Positions 43,337-50,884 of a stretch of DNA of 64,000 nt are shown piece by piece. The position numbers and the translations under genes are program-made. Every line of letters starts with the position of its first letter. Within the stretch, counting starts at the first letter, position 1. The notes below the pieces were generated by a model. That model searched no databases. It was not told the DNA's origin and saw nothing but the letters and a program-made list of their open reading frames with translations. The stretch is from an uncultured Lachnospiraceae bacterium (GTDB lineage Bacteria; Bacillota; Clostridia; Lachnospirales; Lachnospiraceae). Where the stretch lies: assembly GCA_910577825.1 (NCBI GenBank), contig CAJTOK010000009.1:9722-73721 (forward strand), read 5' to 3'.

Positions 43337-43473
43337 GAATTTCCTCCAGCTTATTTTTATATGTATTTTTTAAAGCATTATTATTTTACCACTTTTTTTT
43401 ACTGGAATCCATAGTTCTGTATAATAATTTTCATCTTGTACCCTTTTAGGATATTTATCTGGCAAATATCTTA

Positions 43474-43537
43474 AAACACCCCCTGGACATAAGTGCATTT
43501 TGCATAATTATACACTAATGTCCAGGAGGTTTTTAAA
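43474..43537. terminator. Long hairpin terminator
   Basis: CCTGGACATAAGTG and CACTAATGTCCAGG pair with one mismatch, extended by outer CCC/GGAGG; T runs occur on both strands. It follows the lipoprotein gene on the minus strand and precedes the five-gene operon. Confidence 0.75.
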
Positions 43538-43557
43538 AATTACAGGAAAAGATAAAC

Positions 43558-44031
43558 TTATCTTTTATTATTTGTTTTATTATCATTACTTGTTGTCCCG
43601 TTATTATCATCTGTCCTGTTTGTAGTGCCTCCTTTATTATCCCCTTTGGAAGCATCATTATTTTTATCATTTATATTATCATCATTGGTATCTGCACCAG
43701 TACCTGTGCTGCCTGTGCCAGTACCTGTACCACCCGTTGTTCCTGTGCTGCCTGTGCCATTGCCAGTACCGCCTGTTGTACCTGTGCCGCCATTATCATT
43801 GCCTGTCAGGTCATCTACAGCATCGCCTGCACCGTCGATAATGTCGTCTGCACCGTCTTCGAGGTCATCAACAACACTGTCATCCCTGCTGCCATTGTCA
43901 TTATTTCCATTAGCTCCGTTTGTTGTATCAGGGGATGTAGCAGAATTATTGTTATTCCTGTTGCCACATCCACTAAAAAGCATAACTGACAGTGACATTG
44001 CCGTAATAAATAAATAAGCTTTTTTTCTCAT
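43558..44031 (-). CDS. Low-complexity lipoprotein
   Basis: A lipoprotein signal with lipobox L-F-S-G-C22 (MRKKAYLFITAMSLSVMLFSGC) and a 135-residue mature part made of simple sequence. It is Asn/Asp/Gly-rich, with an acidic amphipathic block (DDSVVDDLEDGADDIIDGAGDAVDDLTG), then GTG/STG/TTGGTG repeats, then Asn/Asp/Lys/Thr. It has no catalytic feature and could be a flexible surface or sporulation-associated protein. AAAGGGAG precedes the ATG. The repeated GT-rich DNA might vary in length between strains. Confidence 0.8.
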   Translation of the reverse strand: MRKKAYLFITAMSLSVMLFSGCGNRNNNNSATSPDTTNGANGNNDNGSRDDSVVDDLEDGADDIIDGAGDAVDDLTGNDNGGTGTTGGTGNGTGSTGTTGGTGTGTGSTGTGADTNDDNINDKNNDASKGDNKGGTTNRTDDNNGTTSNDNKTNNKR

Positions 44032-44160
44032 ATTTTCTCCCTTTCTGTTATTTTGATAATTATTTTTGCACCATTAGTATGGCACAAGGAGAAAATATTA
44101 TTCCGGCTTTTATAACCAGCACAGCAAATACTGGAATTTTAATATTATTTTTATTATTTA

Positions 44161-45705
44161 TTATCCAGCAAATTTCTGGACTTTTTCAAATTCATCAAGT
44201 ATTTCCCTGCCTGGTGCTTTTGTACAAAGGCTAAATACAATTATAAATAAAAAGCTAATTGCAAACCCAACAAGAAGTGAGTAAATTCCTGTTGCTGCAT
44301 ATATTGTCTGCCCTCCTGCAAGTGGTATATAATCCCATATAATAACTGTAAGCCCTCCTGATACAATACCTGCAACTGCACCATAAAGGTTTGTCCTTTT
44401 CCAGAAAAGTGATGCAACAACTACAGGCCCGAATGCAGAGCCAAGCCCTGCCCACGCATCAGATACAAGCCCCATTATGCTGCTTTCAGGGTCCCATGCT
44501 ATTATAAATGCAAGCATTGCTACTGCTATAACTGTAATCCTGCTTACCTGCAGTACTTTTTTATCATCTGCATCCGGCTTTACTATATTTTTGTAGATAT
44601 CCTTTGATACAGAAGAAGCACATACTAAAAGCTGTGAATCTGCAGTAGACATTATTGCAGCAAGTATGCCGCATATAAAAATACCGCCAATAAATGGAAG
44701 TGCAAGGTTATTATTAAATACACTGTTTATCATCTGTATAAATACATTTTCGGAGTCTTCAAGTACATTGCTTCCAAAGTATGCCCTGCCAAGTACACCT
44801 ATAATACAGGCAGAAACCAGTGATAAAAAGCACCATATAATGGCAACTGCACTTGATTTTTTAAGTTCTTTCTCGTTTTTTACTGCCATAAAGCGTACAA
44901 GTATATGTGGCATCCCGCAATATCCAAGCCCCCATGCAAGCTGCGAAAGTATGTCAATAAACCTGTATGGCTTTCCTCCATTGGAAAAAAGGCTCATATA
45001 ATCATTATAATACCCATCTGGTGTATAACCTGTAATCCCGCTTGCCACAATCTGTTCTTTAAAACTTCCATCAATAAATGAATATGCCAGTATTGGAACA
45101 ACCATAAGCCCGGCAAGCATAAGCATTCCCTGTATAAAGTCTGTTGTACATACGGCAAGGAAACCGCCAAGAAATGTATAAATAAGAATTACCACTGCGC
45201 CTATTGCAAGTGCAATATGGTAGTCAATCCCAAATACTGCATTAAAAAGCTTTCCTCCTGATGCCAGCGCAGAAGCTGTATAAACAAGGAAAAATATTAC
45301 TATTACTATTGATGATATTGTTAAAATTACTTTTTTCCTGTCATGGTACCTGTTCTCAAAAAATTCCGGCAGCGTCATTGAATTGCCCGCAATTATTGTA
45401 TAACGCCTTAACCTTTTTGATATAAAAAGCCAGTTACATACAGTCCCAATAAATAAACCTATGGCAATCCATGCCTGCCCCGTCCCAAGTGCATATATTG
45501 AACCAGGAAGCCCCATAAGCAGCCAGCCGCTCATGTCAGATGCCTGTGCGGAAAGGGCGGCAACCCATCCGCCAAGCCCTCTGCCGCCAAGGAAATAGTC
45601 CTCTGTGCTTGAAGTCTTTTTCATTGACCAGATTCCTATGCCAATTAAAACAGCAAGATAAAGTACAAATGCAGTTAATACTGCAATAGTGCTTGTTGGT
45701 AACAT
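44161..45705 (-). CDS. putP: Sodium/proline symporter PutP-like
   Basis: A 514-residue sodium:solute symporter with about 13 transmembrane helices. The conserved SSTEDYFLGGRGLGGWVAALSAQASDMSGWLLMGLPGSIYA near the N-terminus and IMSTADSQLLVCASSVSKDIYKN near residue 345 are typical of PutP. It imports proline (or related solutes) with sodium, for nutrition or osmoprotection. No proline catabolism genes are beside it. AAGGAGAA precedes the ATG. The gene lies between the lipoprotein and citrate synthase genes. Confidence 0.92.
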   Translation of the reverse strand: MLPTSTIAVLTAFVLYLAVLIGIGIWSMKKTSSTEDYFLGGRGLGGWVAALSAQASDMSGWLLMGLPGSIYALGTGQAWIAIGLFIGTVCNWLFISKRLRRYTIIAGNSMTLPEFFENRYHDRKKVILTISSIVIVIFFLVYTASALASGGKLFNAVFGIDYHIALAIGAVVILIYTFLGGFLAVCTTDFIQGMLMLAGLMVVPILAYSFIDGSFKEQIVASGITGYTPDGYYNDYMSLFSNGGKPYRFIDILSQLAWGLGYCGMPHILVRFMAVKNEKELKKSSAVAIIWCFLSLVSACIIGVLGRAYFGSNVLEDSENVFIQMINSVFNNNLALPFIGGIFICGILAAIMSTADSQLLVCASSVSKDIYKNIVKPDADDKKVLQVSRITVIAVAMLAFIIAWDPESSIMGLVSDAWAGLGSAFGPVVVASLFWKRTNLYGAVAGIVSGGLTVIIWDYIPLAGGQTIYAATGIYSLLVGFAISFLFIIVFSLCTKAPGREILDEFEKVQKFAG

Positions 45706-45761
45706 GTTAATTCTCCTTATATAATTTACTTTATTTTATCTTTTATTATTATTTCTTACAA

Positions 45762-47141
45762 TTATCTTTTGCCAATTTCTTTAAATTCCTTATGTACACC
45801 GATAAATTTATATGCCGGGCGTATTATTTTGCCTTTATTTACAATTTCTTCAAGACGGTGTGCGCTCCAGCCTGAAATTCTTGAAATGGCAAACAAAGGT
45901 GTAAAAAGTTCTTCTGGTATGCCAAGTATTGAATATATAAACCCGCTGTAGAAGTCAACATTGGCACATACAGGTTTAAGCACATGGTTTCTTCCCATTA
46001 TAAGCTCTTTGGCTATACGCTCAACCGTTGTGTGGAGATGGAACTCTGCAGTTGCTTCTTCTCCCTTTGCCTTTGCAAGCCTTCCGGCATAGTCTTTAAG
46101 TATTCTGGCACGTGGGTCTGATAAGGTATATACAGCATGGCCTATGCCATATATAAGCCCCGAACCGTCGAATGCTTCTTTTCTTAGTATTTTTTTAAGG
46201 TATTCCCTTATTTCATCTTCATCATTTATATCACATACATTTTCATGCAGCTCTTTAAACATCTGCTGTACTTTCAGGTTAGCACCGCCATGGCGCGGCC
46301 CTTTTAATGAAGCTATTGACGCTGCAACCGCTGAATATGTATCTGTTCCAGATGAAGTTACTACATGGTTTGTAAACGTGGAGTTATTACCGCCTCCATG
46401 TTCTGCATGGAGTACAAGCGCAGCATCAAGGACCCTTGCTTCAAGCTGTGTATATTTCCCGTCAGGCCTTAACATATGAAGGATATTTTCTGCAATAGAA
46501 AATCCCTGCAGGGGCGGTTTTATTACAAGGTTGTCAAAATAAGTAAAATGGCGGTAGGCATGGTAATTATAAACAGATATAAGCGGAAGCTTGGCTATTA
46601 ACTGTAACGACTGCCTAAGTACATTAGATGCAGATATATCATCCGGGTTTGCATCATATGAATACAATGTAAGTACACTTTTCTGAAGCCCGTTCATAAG
46701 GTTTGCACTTGGTGCTTTCATAATTACATCCCTTACAAATGTACCTGAAAGCTCTTCAAGGCTTCCTAATACCCCGGTAAAAACTTTAAGCTGTGCTTCT
46801 GTTGGAAGTTCACCAAATAAAAGCAGGTATGTGGTTTCCTCAAATGCAAATCTTTTTGACATATCATTCCCGACAAGGCTGTTTACATCATACCCCTGGT
46901 AATACAGCCGTCCGTCAGCAGGTTCTTTCACACCTCCCACAACATCATAACCAGTTACATCAGATATCTCTGTAAGCCCTGTAAGCACACCTTTTCCTGT
47001 ACTGTCACGCAGGCCTCTTTTAACATCATATTCCTGGTAAAGGCTTAAATCAATCTGGCTTGATGACATACATTCTTCTACAAGCCCGTCAAACTCTGCA
47101 TCAAGCCTTTCGCTTAAAGCCATCATAGAATAATTATCCAT
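45762..47141 (-). CDS. gltA: Citrate synthase
   Basis: Condenses acetyl-CoA and oxaloacetate to citrate. The catalytic His and Asp segments are LHAEHGGGNNSTF, SLKGPRHGGANLKV and GIGHAVYTLSDPRA, then FHLHTTVERIAKELI, with VCANVDFYSGFIYSILGIPEELFTPLFAISRISGWSAHRLEE toward the end. About 459 residues and a long N-terminal extension are typical of the Clostridia form. The start is ATG at 47141, with GGAGG seven to eight bases upstream; an upstream in-frame ATG at 47174 is not supported. No aconitase or isocitrate dehydrogenase gene is adjacent. The long, structured leader upstream suggests regulation. Confidence 0.94.
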   Translation of the reverse strand: MDNYSMMALSERLDAEFDGLVEECMSSSQIDLSLYQEYDVKRGLRDSTGKGVLTGLTEISDVTGYDVVGGVKEPADGRLYYQGYDVNSLVGNDMSKRFAFEETTYLLLFGELPTEAQLKVFTGVLGSLEELSGTFVRDVIMKAPSANLMNGLQKSVLTLYSYDANPDDISASNVLRQSLQLIAKLPLISVYNYHAYRHFTYFDNLVIKPPLQGFSIAENILHMLRPDGKYTQLEARVLDAALVLHAEHGGGNNSTFTNHVVTSSGTDTYSAVAASIASLKGPRHGGANLKVQQMFKELHENVCDINDEDEIREYLKKILRKEAFDGSGLIYGIGHAVYTLSDPRARILKDYAGRLAKAKGEEATAEFHLHTTVERIAKELIMGRNHVLKPVCANVDFYSGFIYSILGIPEELFTPLFAISRISGWSAHRLEEIVNKGKIIRPAYKFIGVHKEFKEIGKR

Positions 47142-47208
47142 AAACAGCACCTCCATATATAATATTTGCAACATTATAAATTTTCACTGCACCAGTATAT
47201 TACTACAT

Positions 47209-47268
47209 TTCTGGTTTTATATGTATACATATATAATTGTATTCTTGTATACAATCCAAAAACCAGAA
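47209..47268 (-). promoter_or_regulatory. Nested palindromes in the citrate synthase leader
   Basis: Outer arms TTCTGGTTTT (47209-47218) and AAAACCAGAA (47259-47268) enclose a 14-bp palindrome around TATGTATACATA (47219-47232) and an inverted repeat TTGTATTCTTGTATACAA (47237-47254). The GTATAC cores resemble GntR-type operators. They lie downstream of the predicted promoter, so they could bind a repressor or fold in the RNA. Confidence 0.55.
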
Positions 47269-47291
47269 CCCCCTTTTATAACAACTATTAT

Positions 47292-47321
47292 ACTATACCC
47301 CAAACTACATGTCTTAGTCAA
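47292..47321 (-). promoter_or_regulatory. Candidate promoter of citrate synthase
   Basis: On the minus strand TTGACT (47321-47316) and TATAGT (47297-47292), spacer 18. It predicts a leader of about 145 bases containing the nested palindromes. Confidence 0.6.
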
Positions 47322-47408
47322 GTCCAGTACTGCGCATTTCTATGTCTGTTTCACAAATTGCTGCTGGCTGCGGTATGGATGGTAACTTTTTACAGCCGGC
47401 AAAAATAA

Positions 47409-47437
47409 TTGACACATTTGCAAAAGAATAGTAAAAT
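47409..47437 (+). promoter_or_regulatory. Sigma-A promoter of the shikimate kinase-like gene
   Basis: TTGACA (47409-47414), 17 bases, TAAAAT (47432-47437), 49 bases upstream of the ATG at 47487. Divergent from the citrate synthase promoter. Confidence 0.75.
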
Positions 47438-47486
47438 ACCAGCAAATATATATAAATAATACAGAACAAGCATTTTGGGAGAATAT

Positions 47487-47981
47487 ATGGATAATATTAT
47501 ACTTATTGGCATGCCTGGCGCTGGCAAAAGTACAGTTGGTGTTGTACTTGCCAAAGCAGCTGGCTATAAATTTATTGATACTGATTTAGTTATACAGGAA
47601 GACCAGGGAATGGTCCTGCAGGATATTATAGAAAAATATGGCACAGCAGGGTTTAATACTATTGAAAATAATGTTATAAGTTCTATACATACGGATAAAT
47701 CAGTTATTGCAACTGGCGGAAGTGCTGTTTATGGAAAAGAAGCAATGCAGAATTTAAAAGCTGCTGGCAGGGTTTTATATCTTGAGCTTCCTTATAAGGA
47801 CATTAAAAGAAGGCTTGGCAATTTAGAAAAACGTGGTGTTTCAATGGAAAAAGGCCAGACCCTGGAAGAGTTATATAACGAAAGAGTACCCCTTTATGAA
47901 AAATATGCGGATAAGGTTATACACTGCCATGGGCTGCAGATACGTGAAATAACAGGATTAATAATAAAAGAGGCATTATAG
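47487..47981 (+). CDS. aroK: Shikimate kinase-like protein
   Basis: A P-loop kinase of 164 residues that phosphorylates shikimate in aromatic amino-acid synthesis, by family resemblance. Walker A is GMPGAGKSTVGVVLAKAAGYKFIDTDLVI at residues 7-35, with the shikimate-binding D-T-D. Next come GFNTIENNVI in place of the usual F-R-x-x-E block, ATGGSAVY (the GG pair), and the lid LEKRGVSMEKG with Arg. The F-R-x-x-E arginine is replaced by Asn-Thr (FNTIE), which is unusual for a true AroK, so the substrate is not certain. The ATG is preceded by GGGAG. Confidence 0.8.
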   Translation: MDNIILIGMPGAGKSTVGVVLAKAAGYKFIDTDLVIQEDQGMVLQDIIEKYGTAGFNTIENNVISSIHTDKSVIATGGSAVYGKEAMQNLKAAGRVLYLELPYKDIKRRLGNLEKRGVSMEKGQTLEELYNERVPLYEKYADKVIHCHGLQIREITGLIIKEAL

Positions 47982-47989
47982 CCTCTTTT
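47966..47989 (+). terminator. Rho-independent terminator overlapping the aroK stop
   Basis: AAAAGAGGC and GCCTCTTTT form a stem around ATTATA; the stop codon TAG lies in the loop and right arm of the hairpin. Confidence 0.85.
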
Positions 47990-48014
47990 ATTATTGTCTG
48001 TTATAAAATATCTG

Positions 48015-49352
48015 TCAGCTCTCTGCCCTGTATGTATCAGTATGCAGGAATTTGGATTCTTTTAGCTGCCCGCCTTTATATATATCAAGGTATGCCTCCG
48101 CTTTAAGGCTTGAAAGCTGTACTGCACGTGGCTTGTAACTGTAATCCCCCAGCACCCCTTCATATGATACTATCTGGAATGTAAGTGTATTTCCCTGTGT
48201 GAAAGCTTTTATAATAATTGGCACATCATATGTATTCTCTACTACAAGGTCTTTAACGCCTTCTGAAATTGCTGCATCAAGCCCGAGAGGGACATAATGT
48301 ACTGGCATACTGTGCGGAAGCCTTGTTACTGGTATTATGCCTGCCATAAGCAGGGCATTATAAGCTGTGGTGGATACCTGGCATATGCCGCCGCCTTCTG
48401 TCTGCACTACCTGCCCGTTAAGGTAAGAGCCAGCTGCCTGGAAGCCCTGCCCGTCTGAACTGTCATGTATAGCCTTGTCAAAAGAAACCCTTTCACCTGG
48501 CAGCAGGAACGTCCCGTTAATACGTGAAGCCCCGACCTGGATATTATGCCCCCTGCTTGAAGAACTGACAAAGCTTGTAGAAAATTCACTTATAACTGTA
48601 TTGACTTTTTTAAGGTCATCTTTCTTCCATTCAGGTTTAACGGCTGTTGTCTTATACTGGGCTTTAAAGTTTTCCCTGGATTCTGACTTCAGGTACTTTT
48701 TAAGTTCTTTTTTAATCTTATCCAGTCCAAGAGCCCTGCCCTCTTCCTGTTTTATAATGCTGCCATCTTTGCTGATTCTTGCATTGGTAACAGCTTTTAC
48801 ATGGTTTTCATCTAACTTTCTGGTAAATTCATTAAGCTTCTTTTTATTGTATTTACATTCTATATCTACTGAATATTCCGAAGGGCTGCTTCCACCATTA
48901 ATAATATTATACTGTTCCTGCATTCCCTTGTCCTTATCCATGTTGACAATAATATTTGCAATCTTTTCCTCTTCACCAAGCTGGAATTTTGAACCATCAG
49001 AAGCTTTATAAAAAATATTCTCCCCAAGCTTTTTCATTGAGTAATTATATTTCCTGCCATCGACAGTTATTTTTACTTTCCTGTCTTTGTAAACCCGGCT
49101 TTCTGTTTTAAGGACTTTTGCAATTTCTTCTACGGTCATGCCTGATAAATCCATATCACCAAACATTTTATTTCCATAAGAAATTTCACTGTAGCTCCCT
49201 ACTACCCCCTCACGGCGTTTAAGTTCAGCTGCTGCCGCCTTGGCTTCTTTCTGTTTTGTATAATAATTAAAACCATACACCCCGCCCAGGATTGCGGCAG
49301 CACATATACCCATTGTGCCTGCTATAGCTAATATTTTATACAGCTTTTTCAT
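48015..49352 (-). CDS. VanW-family protein with peptidoglycan-binding domains
   Basis: One N-terminal transmembrane helix (about residues 8-30), two regions like peptidoglycan-binding type 4 (YoaR) domains (about 60-215), and the VanW domain (about 250-410). The VanW domain carries VSFDKAIHDSSDGQGFQAAGSYLNGQVVQTEGGGICQVSTTAYNALLMAGIIPVTRLPHSMPVHYVPLGLDAAI. The C-terminus has a G5-like beta segment. The exact role of VanW proteins is unknown; no vanA/vanH-type genes are near, so vancomycin resistance is not implied. Upstream, GTAACAT and ATGTTAC (49436-49453) form an inverted repeat about 85-100 bases before the ATG. Confidence 0.9.
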   Translation of the reverse strand: MKKLYKILAIAGTMGICAAAILGGVYGFNYYTKQKEAKAAAAELKRREGVVGSYSEISYGNKMFGDMDLSGMTVEEIAKVLKTESRVYKDRKVKITVDGRKYNYSMKKLGENIFYKASDGSKFQLGEEEKIANIIVNMDKDKGMQEQYNIINGGSSPSEYSVDIECKYNKKKLNEFTRKLDENHVKAVTNARISKDGSIIKQEEGRALGLDKIKKELKKYLKSESRENFKAQYKTTAVKPEWKKDDLKKVNTVISEFSTSFVSSSSRGHNIQVGASRINGTFLLPGERVSFDKAIHDSSDGQGFQAAGSYLNGQVVQTEGGGICQVSTTAYNALLMAGIIPVTRLPHSMPVHYVPLGLDAAISEGVKDLVVENTYDVPIIIKAFTQGNTLTFQIVSYEGVLGDYSYKPRAVQLSSLKAEAYLDIYKGGQLKESKFLHTDTYRAES

Positions 49353-49544
49353 AATAAATCATACCTTTCCCAAGATTAACCACATATGTGCAGTAACCCT
49401 GTTTTTGCCTAAAATCCAAACGTACATTTTGTATAGTAACATATAAATGTTACAAATCTTTAGCATTTATATTAATTCTTTTTAATTACAATCCTGTATC
49501 ATAAAAGCATCTAAAAAGTATCAAATAAAAAATATTATATTACT

Positions 49545-50762
49545 TTACCTGGAATTAAGAATTGCCTCCAGCTCTGCAATTTTACTAATTAATTCTGCAA
49601 TTTTATCATTCTGGGCAGTTATTTTGTCATTCTGGGCAGTTATTTTGTCATTCTGGGCAGTTATTTTGTCATTCTGGGCGGTTATTTTGTCATTCTGGGC
49701 GGTTATCATATCATTCTGGGCGGCGATTTCATTTTTTTGTAATATTATCATATTAGCCTGGGCGGCGATTTCATTCTTCTGGGCGGTTATCATATCTGCC
49801 TGTGTTCTTATCTCCATCTGCGATTTTTCAAATACTGTCACAGTTTCACTACCTCCTTTATCAATGGACTGTTTAGCATAAAATTCAAAACGCTCTTCAT
49901 TAGTAATGTTTGTAGATAATAATAAATTCAAATCATTTAAAACATCAAAATTGTATTCACCTTTATAACCATCTTTGCCAGACCGGACAGCATTTTCAAT
50001 ATCTTTAACAGATATCATTATTATGCTTATTAAGTCACCATCATCAAATTTATGCCGGTTAGTATAAATTGAATCCCTGCCAGATTTATCTTTTGTACAG
50101 TACCTGTATTCTTTTTCAGGCTGCATACTATACCTTAGTACAGGTTCTCTTATACCAGGCACAGGACGTTCATAACAAATCCATACACTGTAAACTTTCC
50201 TGATTTTATGGTATTCCTCTTCTGTCTGCAGTTCTGTTGCTAAAAGCACTGCTCCATAATAAACTGCCCTGGCAATTAATGAATATGATTCATCACGCTC
50301 CTCTGAATATGATTCTTGTGACGTCTGTGGTTCTGTATCAATACGCAAGCGTAATTCCCCTGAATTATCATATTCTATTACAAGGTCTAACCGTATATCT
50401 TTTGTTTCAGGACTTCCGTATTCAGTAGATTCCTGTCCCAGAAATTCCCTGCCTCCTGTGCAGCGTTTAAATTCCTCAAGGCTTATGCCTTCCAGTTCTT
50501 TTATTACACGTGATAATAGGAATCCTGTAAAATTTGTAAATTTTAACAGGCCTTTCATGCTTTTGTCATGTGAATATTTGGTTTCTTGTCTACTGGTGTT
50601 TTTTGTAATTTCACCAGGTTTCTGGTATAAACTGTTAATATTATTACGCAGTTCAAACATGCTACATGACGGGCTGCACCCAGAATCTGTTATTTTTCCA
50701 GCATTGCAGTAACAGTTGTTATTTACAGTATTAAAGTACCTGCAGTTTTCTTTGTAAAACAT
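49545..50762 (-). CDS. PD-(D/E)XK-like protein with N-terminal Cys cluster and heptad-repeat coiled-coil tail
   Basis: The first 32 residues hold five Cys (CRYFNTVNNNCYCNAG, CSPSC), suggesting a metal site. The middle part, DIRLDLVIEYDNSGELRLRIDTEPQTS (about residues 121-147) and AVYYGAVLLATELQ, is like the Rpn/PDDEXK-2 group often annotated as a nuclease-family transposase in Lachnospiraceae. The C-terminal 80 residues are about 12 heptads of the type AQNDKIT, forming a coiled coil. AAGGGAG precedes the ATG. It is unlinked to other mobile-element features; no terminal repeats were seen. The nuclease assignment is tentative. Confidence 0.6.
   Translation of the reverse strand: MFYKENCRYFNTVNNNCYCNAGKITDSGCSPSCSMFELRNNINSLYQKPGEITKNTSRQETKYSHDKSMKGLLKFTNFTGFLLSRVIKELEGISLEEFKRCTGGREFLGQESTEYGSPETKDIRLDLVIEYDNSGELRLRIDTEPQTSQESYSEERDESYSLIARAVYYGAVLLATELQTEEEYHKIRKVYSVWICYERPVPGIREPVLRYSMQPEKEYRYCTKDKSGRDSIYTNRHKFDDGDLISIIMISVKDIENAVRSGKDGYKGEYNFDVLNDLNLLLSTNITNEERFEFYAKQSIDKGGSETVTVFEKSQMEIRTQADMITAQKNEIAAQANMIILQKNEIAAQNDMITAQNDKITAQNDKITAQNDKITAQNDKITAQNDKIAELISKIAELEAILNSR
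49606..49710. repeat. 21-bp in-frame tandem repeats, five copies
   Basis: TCATTCTGGGCAGTTATTTTG begins at 49606 and occurs three times identically (49606-49668), then twice with small changes (49669-49710). The unit encodes a heptad, QNDKITA on the minus strand. Further degenerate copies extend to about 49800. The identity at DNA level points to recent expansion and possible copy-number change. Confidence 0.9.
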
Positions 50763-50884
50763 AAATATGCTCCCTTCTGGTAATATAATAGCATATATTG
50801 TATTTATTGTCTAACATTTAGAGAGGCCATTATAAAAAGGCTGCCCATAATATATACGGACAGCCCTGGTATTAGTGTTTTTAT

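Noticed and set aside
43625..44017. Plus-strand Pro/Val-rich frame opposite the lipoprotein gene
   Set aside because: It is the antisense of a low-complexity repeat. The minus-strand frame has a ribosome binding site, a signal peptide and a lipobox.
48015..49352. Vancomycin resistance locus because of the VanW-family protein
   Set aside because: No vanH, vanA/B, vanX or vanR/S homologues are present; VanW-domain proteins are common in Clostridia without any van operon.
49606..49710. CRISPR-like repeats
   Set aside because: The 21-bp units are directly adjacent with no spacers, and they encode a heptad in frame. They are protein-coding tandem repeats.
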